Source of the DNA: Microbacterium sorbitolivorans
Lineage (GTDB): Bacteria; Actinomycetota; Actinomycetes; Actinomycetales; Microbacteriaceae
Reading direction: 5' to 3'
DNA length: 64,000 nucleotides
NCBI RefSeq assembly: GCF_003327285.1
Contig: NZ_KZ848475.1
Location: 372,001-436,000, forward strand
The translations under genes were made by a program, and so were the position numbers. The notes beneath the pieces are model-generated. The model saw only the letters and a program-made list of their open reading frames with translations, was not told the origin of the DNA and ran no database searches. Positions within the stretch are counted from its first letter, which is position 1, and every line of letters begins with the position of its first letter. Shown one piece after another: positions 40,261-47,725 of this stretch.

Positions 40261-43200
40261 CTACGCCGCATCCTCGAAGGTCGTGATGAACGAATACCCC
40301 CCAGGGGTCTTGGTGACCGCGAGGTTCAGCCCCATGTGGGGCTCGAGGGCCGTGACCTTGTCGAGCGGGGCGACGACGATGATCTGGAATCCGAGGCCGA
40401 GCCACGCCCCGATCGCACGCCCGGTGAAGGCGCTATCGGCCTTCACGAAGCCCTCGTCGAGGAACACGGGGGCAAAGCGCGGCCACGAGCGGGTCTGGTC
40501 GCCCAGCTGATAGCGCAGGGCGGCGCCGACGACGAACGCCACGAGCTCCTGCGATTCGCCACCCGACTTGTCGCCGAGGGTCGAGTAGGTCGACACGACG
40601 GATCCGTCGGGCGCGATGCGGCTCGCCGTGATCTCGATGTGGCGGCGCACGTCGAGCAGCTCCTCGCGGTGCGGGTTCGTGCCGTCCTCGGGCTGGTCGA
40701 TGAGGTCGATGAACTCCTGCAGCTCGGCGAAGCGGCGGTCGGCCTCCTCGTCGGTCCAGGTCGTCGACTTCGCCTCGGCCAGGTCGCGCAGCCGCGCGCG
40801 CACGCGCTCGACGCGCTCCGGGTGCAGGTGGCGCATCTCGATGCGCAGCCGGTCGGTGTCGGAGGCGAAGGCGAGGCCGCCGAGGATCTCGTCGACCGGA
40901 TCCAGCCGCTCGCGGATCGACTGCAGCGCGTGGCCGAACGAGTCGCTCAGCATCTTCAGATCGGTCGACGACACGTCCTGAATGTGGCGGCGGAACTCGA
41001 GGCGGTGCACCGACAGGCCGTCGCGCGTGATCTCGTCGTAGATCGCCGCATACTCGTCGTAAGCGTCGACGGAGGTGCCGCGGTTCGGATCCGGCCACTT
41101 CTCGTCGTACGCGCGGAAGATGCGCTCGAGCGACGCGGCGGCCTGATCGCCCGCGACGACCTCGCGCCTCACGCTCGCGGTCAGCTCGTCGCGCAGGCGC
41201 GCGAGCACCCGTTCGAAGCCATCGGCGGTGACGTCGGGCTCGATGCGGGCGAGCTCGGCGTCGAGGTGCGCGGCGTCGTCGTCATCGATCTCGGTGGCTT
41301 CCTCGATGCGCTCGAGCTCGACGTACGACGCGTCCTGTCGGTCGACGAGCGCGCTCCACGCATCGTTCAGCGCCTCGAGCTCGGCCTCGGCGCGGAAGCG
41401 CAGGCGGCGGGCGCCCTCGAGCCCCTCCTCGGCGGCGGCGAGTCGCTCCTCGACGCCCGCGAGCGCGTCGGACGTGTCGAGCACGGCCGCGCGCTGCTGG
41501 CGCAGGTCGGCCGCGAGCGCGAGCACCGGATCCGGATCGATCGACTCCCAGTCGGCCTCCGCGATGCGGCGGTGCGCGCTCGCGAGGGCCGCGACGGCCT
41601 CCTGCTCGCGCTCGCACGCGGCGCGCGCGGTCTCGAGCTCGTCGATGCGGGCATCGAGCGAGGCGATCTCCGACTCGATCTCGCCGCGCTGCGCCTCGTT
41701 CGAGAAGCCCAGGATCCCCCGCTCGCGCGGGTCGCGGCCGTGTGCGCCGCGGCGTCCGTCGGCGGTCTGGCCCGTGATCGTCACGGCGCGGGTCTCGCCG
41801 CCCAGCTGCGCGGCCGAGTCGGCGCACAGGTGGTCGCGCTGCGCGACCTGGGCGCGCACCCAGCCCGCGAAGGGCGAGGCCTTGAACGCCAGGCGGCCGG
41901 AGATGTAGCGCTCGTCGTCGAGTTCGGGGGCCTCGGCGTCGAGGTCGACGCCCTCGAAGCGCACGCGGCGCTCGAGCTGGATGCCGTCGATCGCGGTGCG
42001 GATCTGCTTCTGGCGGCGGGCGTCCATGAGCAGCGTCATGCCGAGCCCGCCGAGCGTCGCCTCGGCGGCGAGGCGCCAGTCGTCGAACTCGGGTCGCACG
42101 TCGATCAGCTCGGCGGCGAAGGGCAGCTCCGCCGGATCCAGCCCCGCGGCGCGCGCGATCTCGCGCCGCGCGCGGTCGAAGGCGTCCGGGATCCGGCTGT
42201 CGCGCGAGCGCAGCGACGTCAGCTCGCCCGCCAGCTCGCGCTGCGTGCGGCGCAGCTCGCCCGCCCCGACGACAGCCTCGTCGCGGCGGCGCTTGATGTC
42301 GGCGAGCGAGTCGTCGACGCCGGCCAGGTAGTCGCGCGCGACGCGCTTGGCTGCGGCGAAGGCCTCGGCGTCGTCGAGCGACACCTCAACCTCGGCGATG
42401 CGCGACTCGAGGGCTCGGCGGGCCTCGGCGATGCGGGCGGCGCGTACCTCGGCCTCGGCGAGGCGGGCGTCGATGCGCGACAGCTGGTCGCCGCCGCCCG
42501 AGGCGCGCTGCTGCTTCAGCTCCTCGACCTCGACGGCGAGCGACGCCTCCTCGGCGCGCGCCGTCGTGACGGCGGCCTTCGCGGCGTCGCGCGCCTCGCG
42601 GTTGCTATCGGCGTCGGCCTCGAGCAGGCGCTGCTCGGTGCGCAGCTGCCAGAGCCGGAACGGGGTCGCCGAGAGCGGATCCTGCGCGACGCCGTAACGG
42701 TCGAGCCGCGTCGTGCGCTCGCGCGCCGCCGTGTACTGCTCGTAGAGGCCCGCGATGTCTGCGAGCATCTTCTCCTTCGCCTCGGCGGTCGCGAGCGACT
42801 CGTGGCTCTGGCGCAGGGCGTGGAACTGCTCGAGCACGGCATCGGCGGCCGCGAAGGTCGACGGGCGCTCGAGCACCATCTCCTTGAAGAGGCGGTCGAC
42901 GGTGCGCACCTGGTGCCCGGCCTGGATCCGCGCGAGCAGCCGCAGGGCGTTGTCGCTATCGCCGCCCTCGCCGATGCCGAGGCGGGCCGCGACGGCGTAG
43001 AGGAAGTCCTGCGTCGTCTCGTGGTTCTTGAGGCCCGGGAACGCCGCGCGCACGGCGCGGGGGTCGAAACGCGAGTCGGCGAACTCGGTCAGGCGGCTGA
43101 GGTCGAAGCCGCCCTCGAGCGTGAAGTGGCGCGTGCGCACGTCGACCGTGCGGCTCGCGTTCGCGGGCGCGAAGTACGCCCGCATCGCGGTGTACTGGCG

Positions 43201-43584
43201 ACCGGATCCGTCGACGAAGGTCGCCGCGACCGCGCCCCACACCGCGGATCCGTCGCCTCGGAGCACCTTGTCGACGTCGCCGACGGTGTCGCTCTTGCCG
43301 CGCAGATAGGTGAGCACGTTGCGCTGGTCGGCGCCGCGGGCGCGGCCGACGGTCGCGTCGTTCGAGGCGCCGTTGAACGGCACCGTCGACGGCATCATGA
43401 GCGCCGTGTAGGCGTCGAGCAGCGTCGACTTGCCGGTTCCGGATCCGCCGGAGATCAGCGTCGCGTGCTCGTCGAAGCGCGTCGTGTGGTGGCCGTGGAA
43501 GCCGCCCCAGTTGACGACCTGCAGGCTCTCTGCGCGCCACTGGGCGGTCTCGTCGTCGTAGCCGGCAATCAGCAGATCGCTCAC
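40261..43584 (-). CDS. jetC: Wadjet/Mks SMC-like ATPase JetC (MukB/MksB-like)
   Basis: The 1107-residue SMC-family motor of a Wadjet type I-like plasmid defence complex. The N-terminal head has NWGGFHGHHTTRFDEH, then Walker A SGGSGTGKSTLLDAYTALM. A long central coiled coil flanks a hinge-like region. The C-terminal head has the signature DKSGGESQELVAFVVGAAL and Walker B/D-loop FAPVFLDEGFVKADSAF. In known systems JetABC extrudes DNA loops and JetD cleaves circular DNA. The C-terminus looks complete. It overlaps jetB by ATGA. The next feature downstream is repeat array 5, not jetD. Confidence 0.92.
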   Translation of the reverse strand: MSDLLIAGYDDETAQWRAESLQVVNWGGFHGHHTTRFDEHATLISGGSGTGKSTLLDAYTALMMPSTVPFNGASNDATVGRARGADQRNVLTYLRGKSDTVGDVDKVLRGDGSAVWGAVAATFVDGSGRQYTAMRAYFAPANASRTVDVRTRHFTLEGGFDLSRLTEFADSRFDPRAVRAAFPGLKNHETTQDFLYAVAARLGIGEGGDSDNALRLLARIQAGHQVRTVDRLFKEMVLERPSTFAAADAVLEQFHALRQSHESLATAEAKEKMLADIAGLYEQYTAARERTTRLDRYGVAQDPLSATPFRLWQLRTEQRLLEADADSNREARDAAKAAVTTARAEEASLAVEVEELKQQRASGGGDQLSRIDARLAEAEVRAARIAEARRALESRIAEVEVSLDDAEAFAAAKRVARDYLAGVDDSLADIKRRRDEAVVGAGELRRTQRELAGELTSLRSRDSRIPDAFDRARREIARAAGLDPAELPFAAELIDVRPEFDDWRLAAEATLGGLGMTLLMDARRQKQIRTAIDGIQLERRVRFEGVDLDAEAPELDDERYISGRLAFKASPFAGWVRAQVAQRDHLCADSAAQLGGETRAVTITGQTADGRRGAHGRDPRERGILGFSNEAQRGEIESEIASLDARIDELETARAACEREQEAVAALASAHRRIAEADWESIDPDPVLALAADLRQQRAAVLDTSDALAGVEERLAAAEEGLEGARRLRFRAEAELEALNDAWSALVDRQDASYVELERIEEATEIDDDDAAHLDAELARIEPDVTADGFERVLARLRDELTASVRREVVAGDQAAASLERIFRAYDEKWPDPNRGTSVDAYDEYAAIYDEITRDGLSVHRLEFRRHIQDVSSTDLKMLSDSFGHALQSIRERLDPVDEILGGLAFASDTDRLRIEMRHLHPERVERVRARLRDLAEAKSTTWTDEEADRRFAELQEFIDLIDQPEDGTNPHREELLDVRRHIEITASRIAPDGSVVSTYSTLGDKSGGESQELVAFVVGAALRYQLGDQTRSWPRFAPVFLDEGFVKADSAFTGRAIGAWLGLGFQIIVVAPLDKVTALEPHMGLNLAVTKTPGGYSFITTFEDAA

Positions 43585-44288
43585 TCGGCGTCCTCCTCGT
43601 CATCGAACGCGACGCTCGCCTCGGGGCCCTCGTCGTCGCGGGGCGTGCCGGGCGCGTTCTGCGCCTTCAGCCACGCCAGCAGTTCGTACAGCTTGTCGAT
43701 CGAGAGCAGCCGCTCGATCACCTCGGAGATGAGGAAGCGGTCGTCGGATCCGGCCTTCACGAGGATCCCGGCGCGGGCCAGCGAGTCGACGGCGCTCGCG
43801 GCGCGCTTCGCCTCGCCGACGCGGTCGGTCGAGCGCGCGGGCCGGAACATGTCGATGCCCGCGAGCAGCTCCTCTCGGTCGACGTGCGCGCGCGGCAGCC
43901 CGGATCCCTTGGCCGCCAGGTGCCGCTGGCGCAGCACCACGAGCAGCACGGTCTCCTCGCGCGTGAACGCGGCGTCGCGCAGGAGCGGCGGCACGTAACC
44001 GACCTCGCCTGAGCGGATCTGCACCTTGTACGCGATCCCGCGCTCGCGGTCGATCACGAGGTCGAGGAACAGGTCGTTGAGGCGGCTCTTGATGATGCGG
44101 CTATCGCGCACGAGCGTCGCCCACTCGGCGCGGTCGTCGGTGATGATGGGGTGCTTCAGCACGACGATGAGGCAGCGGCGCTGGTCGAGCGTGAGCCCGC
44201 CGTCGTCGCCGTCGAAGAGCGACAGCTTCGTGTCGACGTGGTCGTCTTCGACGCCGATCGTGGGGGCGAAAACTTCTTCGTCACTCAT
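43581..44288 (-). CDS. jetB: Wadjet protein JetB (DUF4194)
   Basis: A 235-residue kite-type (MukE/MksE-like) subunit. It shows LSLFDGDDGGLTLDQRRCLIVVLKHP, LNDLFLDLVIDRERGIAYKVQI, LLRDAAFTREETVLLVVLRQRHLAA, DREELLAGIDMF and RFLISEVIERLLSIDKLYELLAWLKAQ, the DUF4194 pattern with two winged helices. It bridges JetA and JetC in the complex. The ATG at 44288 has AGGAGACGTCC upstream. It overlaps jetA by 8 nt and jetC by 4 nt; the in-frame extension to 44465 is a shadow. Confidence 0.92.
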   Translation of the reverse strand: MSDEEVFAPTIGVEDDHVDTKLSLFDGDDGGLTLDQRRCLIVVLKHPIITDDRAEWATLVRDSRIIKSRLNDLFLDLVIDRERGIAYKVQIRSGEVGYVPPLLRDAAFTREETVLLVVLRQRHLAAKGSGLPRAHVDREELLAGIDMFRPARSTDRVGEAKRAASAVDSLARAGILVKAGSDDRFLISEVIERLLSIDKLYELLAWLKAQNAPGTPRDDEGPEASVAFDDEEDAE

Positions 44289-45738
44289 GGACGTCTCCTG
44301 TGATGTTCGGGAGCGTAAAGGCGCGGGTGGATCCGTCGGGTCGAACGGCGCGGACGATGCCGCCCGCGGACGCGTCGCCGCCGATCTCGCCGTGTGAGAC
44401 GAGGTAGGCGAGACCGAAGAGCTCGACGGGGCGGCGCAGGTCGTCGGGGAGGGTGTTGAAGGCATCGGCGAGCGAGTCGCCCTCGGCCAGGCGCGAGGCG
44501 ATCTGCTCGCGCACCTCGCCGAGCAGCGGGCCGCCCTGGCGGCGCACGTCTTCGAGCACGAGCGACTCGGGCCGCTGATCCGACACGTCGTCGAGCTTCG
44601 GCGCCGGGGCCTCGGCCGCCGGGTCGTGGAAGCGGGTGCGGAGGTGATCGATGTCGAGGCGCGCGGGCATCCACGGCATCGGCACCGTGTCGCGCGGGCG
44701 GGCGGTCTCCATCCACACGCCGAGCTCCTGCTCGAGCGCGCGTAGCGCGCGGGTGAGCTCGCGCTCGGATCCGGCGGAGTAGCTCGAGAGGTACTCGGCG
44801 AGCGACTGCGACGCGCGGCGCTGGCGCATCTGCACGTCGCGCAGGCCCCGGCGCAGCACGGCGTCGGCCTGCACGAAGCCGGCCCGCTCGTCGGCCGTCA
44901 ACTCGCGCGCGAAGGGGTGGGCCATGATCGAGCGCAGGTCTTCGCGGAACGCCTCGAGCAGGTTCTCGTCGCTCAGCACCGTGAGCGCGCCCTCGAACGC
45001 GCGACCCTCACGGGTCTGCCGGGCGAGGTGTGCCGAGGCCGCCAGGTACTCCCCCAGCACCTCGCCCTTCGGCCGCTCGTCGGCGCGGAAGTCGCGCACC
45101 ATCTGCTCGTGGATCCGATCGAGGGCCTCCTCGACGCGGCGGAAGTCACCCGGCAGCTGGTCGATGAGGTCGACGAGGTCGCTATAGCCCTCCTGCATGC
45201 GCTCGTCGTCGGCCGCGGCGACCTCGCCGCCCGCCGCAATGCGCTCGCGCTCGGCTTTCAGCCGCGCGATCTCGGCGTCGAGCGCCGCGATGCGGGTCGA
45301 TTCATCCGGATCCGCCTCGACGGCCCAGCGGTGCACGGCGTCGAGGATCGTCGTGAGGCGCGATTCGCTCAGCAGCGCCCGATCGCGCGACAGGCCCTCG
45401 TGCATCTGCATCGCCGCGAGGGCGTGCGAGGTGAGCTCGTACGCCTCGCCGCCGTCTTCGAGGGGAACGCGGCGCAGCCACTGGCTGTGCATCCACGAGA
45501 GGCAGAGAGCCCGGCCGTCGTCCTGCGCGGGAACTTCGTGGCCCGCGTCGCGCAACTCGAGCAGGTACGTCTCGACCTGCACGTGCAGGCGCTCGGCCCG
45601 CACCTGCTTCGCGTCCTGCGAGAACACCTCGCGGAAGATCGCCACGATCACCGGTGCCCAGGGCGACCGCACGAGACTCAGCGCCGCGCTCTCGCGGGCG
45701 CGCTCGAGGCGCGCGACATCGCGTGGAATGGAGCTCAC
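44281..45738 (-). CDS. jetA: Wadjet protein JetA (DUF3375)
   Basis: A 485-residue kleisin-type (MukF/MksF-like) subunit of DUF3375. It shows ARLERARESAALSLVRSPWAPVIVAIFREVF, ELRDAGHEVPAQDDGRALCLSWMHSQWLRRV, a coiled middle (RIAALDAEIARLKAERERIAAG), and a C-terminal FNTLPDDLRRPVELFGLAYLVSHG. The start is GTG at 45738 with AAGGGG 4 nt upstream. First gene of jetABC. A 15-bp inverted repeat lies 50 nt upstream. DUF3375 places the locus with type I Wadjet, in which a jetD gene is expected. Confidence 0.92.
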   Translation of the reverse strand: MSSIPRDVARLERARESAALSLVRSPWAPVIVAIFREVFSQDAKQVRAERLHVQVETYLLELRDAGHEVPAQDDGRALCLSWMHSQWLRRVPLEDGGEAYELTSHALAAMQMHEGLSRDRALLSESRLTTILDAVHRWAVEADPDESTRIAALDAEIARLKAERERIAAGGEVAAADDERMQEGYSDLVDLIDQLPGDFRRVEEALDRIHEQMVRDFRADERPKGEVLGEYLAASAHLARQTREGRAFEGALTVLSDENLLEAFREDLRSIMAHPFARELTADERAGFVQADAVLRRGLRDVQMRQRRASQSLAEYLSSYSAGSERELTRALRALEQELGVWMETARPRDTVPMPWMPARLDIDHLRTRFHDPAAEAPAPKLDDVSDQRPESLVLEDVRRQGGPLLGEVREQIASRLAEGDSLADAFNTLPDDLRRPVELFGLAYLVSHGEIGGDASAGGIVRAVRPDGSTRAFTLPNITGDVHE

Positions 45739-45787
45739 GGATCCCCTTCTTTCGGACAGACCCTCGATTCTCCCACCCCCGGATCCG

Positions 45788-45855
45788 CGAAAGCACAAGC
45801 TTTATCCGAGCGGATACGAAATAACGTAGGCGCTCGCGTGAAGCTTGTGCTTTCG
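45788..45855. repeat. 15-bp perfect inverted repeat upstream of jetA
   Basis: CGAAAGCACAAGCTT (45788-45802) and its exact complement (45841-45855) enclose 38 bp that are AT-richer and hold an inner TATCCG/CGGATA hairpin. It lies between the antiporter stop (45876) and the jetA start, both minus strand. It may be a terminator for the antiporter, an operator for jetABC, or both. No T run follows, so I favour a binding site. Confidence 0.75.
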
Positions 45856-45875
45856 GCGAGGAGGGAGGGCGGGGG

Positions 45876-47648
45876 TTACTCCTTCCGGAGGGAGCCCTTC
45901 GTGTCGAGCACCAGTTCTTCCGCGTCGATGGCGGCGAAGACCTCGCGCATGACCTCCTCGCTGAGGTTGCCGGCGCGGCACTGCTCGAACGCCACGCGGC
46001 GGCGCACCGCGAGCCAGCCCCGCGACAGCTCGTGCAGGTCGTCGTAGGTGATGCGCCCGATGCCGCCGACGGCGATCTTCTGCGTCACGCTGTCGAGGTC
46101 GCGCTCGCCCTGGTCGGATCCCTTTTCGATGCGCAGCAGCCCGCGCGAGAAGCGGTTGAACGCGTCGACCGACTCGACGCCGTACTTCTCGACCCACGAC
46201 TGCTGCTGCTCGCGCAGGTACTCGATACCCGCCTCGCCCGCGGCGGTGCGCATGCGCGCGATCTCGCGGTTGTCCGACGCGATGTCGGCGCTCGAGGTGA
46301 CCTTGAGGCCGCGAATCAGCAGCGGCAGGGTGAGGCCCTGCAGCAGCAGGGTGCCGACCGTCACGATGTAGGCCACGGCGACGAGGTCGGCGACGTGGCC
46401 GCCCGGCATCGCGTGCTCGGTCAGGTCGGGAAGCGCCACGGCGAGCGCCAGCGTGACGACGCCGCGCATGCCGGACCAGGACACGACGAGGCGCTCCTGC
46501 CACGACAGGGTCGGCTCGAGCACGCGGCGCTTGATGGCCTGCTTCGTGGGCGCGACGGGAAGGCGCGCGTTGCGTCGTTTCTTGATGACGACCGGTCTCG
46601 CGGCCCTGCTCGTCGGGTCGATCTGATAGGCCTCGACGGCGTGCTTCCAGCGCCGCAGCTTGACCTTCTGCCAGAACTGGCCCCACTCGTACGAGCCGAA
46701 AACAAAGATCGGGCGGATCACGATGACGGCGAGCAACACGACGCCCGCGAGGACGAGTGTGTCGGATCCGCGCGCGCTCGTGACGGTGCGGATGACCGAC
46801 GGCAGCTGCAGACCCACGTATGCGAAGACGAAGCTCTCGAGGATGAAGTCGACCGAGTGCCAGAGCGGCTTGTCGTGTTGGCGCTGCGAGTAAGAGGTTC
46901 GCGGCGAGTGGTAGCCGACGTAGAAGCCCATCGCGACGACGGCGAGCACGCCGGATCCGTGCAGGTGCTCGGCGAGGATATATACGCCGAACGGCATGAG
47001 CAGGCTTAGCGTGCCCGTGACCGTCGGGTCGTCGAGGCGCGTGCGCAGCTGGTGCAGCAGCATGCCCGGGAGGATGCCGATGATGACACCGACGCCGACC
47101 GCCAGGACGAATTCCCAGAGGCCCTGCCAGACAGTGACCGTCGCGCCCGCGGCGACGGCCGCGAACACGCGCACGATCGTGAGGCTCGTGGCGTCGTTGA
47201 TGAGGCTCTCGCCGCTCAGCACCGTCATGACGCGGCGCGGGAGGCCGAGCTTGCGGCCGATCGCCGCGGCCGACACCGCGTCGGGCGGGCCGACGATGGC
47301 GCCGAGCAGCAGGGCGCCCGCCACGCCGATCTCGGGCATGAGGTGGTAGGCGATGAAGCCGATGACCGCCGCGTTGACGGCGACGAGCCCGATGCCGAGC
47401 CTGCGCACGTGCGGCAGCGCCTGCTTGAAGCTCGTGAACGACGCGTCGAGCGCCGCGGAGTAGAGCAGCGGCGGCAAGGTCGCCGTCAGCAGAAGCTCAC
47501 CGTCGATGTCGATGTTCGGCACGAAGGGCAGGAACGACACGAGAAGTGCGACGCCCGTCACGACCAGCGGGGCGGGCCATCCGCGCCACCGCGCGATACC
47601 CGCAACCGCGACGGCACCCGCCATCACAAAGATCAGATCGACATCCAT
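45876..47648 (-). CDS. Na+/H+ antiporter, CPA1 (NhaP/YjcE-like)
   Basis: A 590-residue membrane antiporter with about 12 TM segments. Ion-site motifs are GAIVGPPDAVSAAAIGRKLGLP and LSGESLINDATSLTIVRVF (the ND pair), with SWSGMRGVVTLALAVALP late in the membrane domain. A cytosolic tail of about 140 residues ends in FAAIDAEELVLDTKGSLRKE. Exchanges Na+ or K+ for H+ in pH and salt homeostasis. It precedes jetA on the same strand with 137 bp between. Confidence 0.92.
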   Translation of the reverse strand: MDVDLIFVMAGAVAVAGIARWRGWPAPLVVTGVALLVSFLPFVPNIDIDGELLLTATLPPLLYSAALDASFTSFKQALPHVRRLGIGLVAVNAAVIGFIAYHLMPEIGVAGALLLGAIVGPPDAVSAAAIGRKLGLPRRVMTVLSGESLINDATSLTIVRVFAAVAAGATVTVWQGLWEFVLAVGVGVIIGILPGMLLHQLRTRLDDPTVTGTLSLLMPFGVYILAEHLHGSGVLAVVAMGFYVGYHSPRTSYSQRQHDKPLWHSVDFILESFVFAYVGLQLPSVIRTVTSARGSDTLVLAGVVLLAVIVIRPIFVFGSYEWGQFWQKVKLRRWKHAVEAYQIDPTSRAARPVVIKKRRNARLPVAPTKQAIKRRVLEPTLSWQERLVVSWSGMRGVVTLALAVALPDLTEHAMPGGHVADLVAVAYIVTVGTLLLQGLTLPLLIRGLKVTSSADIASDNREIARMRTAAGEAGIEYLREQQQSWVEKYGVESVDAFNRFSRGLLRIEKGSDQGERDLDSVTQKIAVGGIGRITYDDLHELSRGWLAVRRRVAFEQCRAGNLSEEVMREVFAAIDAEELVLDTKGSLRKE

Positions 47649-47713
47649 CTTCCGATTTTATTGCGCACTTTGCGCCTTTCCACCCTCTCATAGAAATGTC
47701 ACAAATCGGTAAC

Positions 47714-47725
47714 TATTCTGGGAAG
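47714..47725 (+). promoter_or_regulatory. Leaderless -10 element of the acyltransferase gene
   Basis: TATTCT, six bases GGGAAG, ATG. Good TANNNT match at leaderless spacing. Confidence 0.5.

Noticed and set aside
39718..43998. 1426-codon plus-strand ORF
   Set aside because: Antisense shadow of jetC and jetB plus array 5; the composition is typical of a GC-rich opposite frame.
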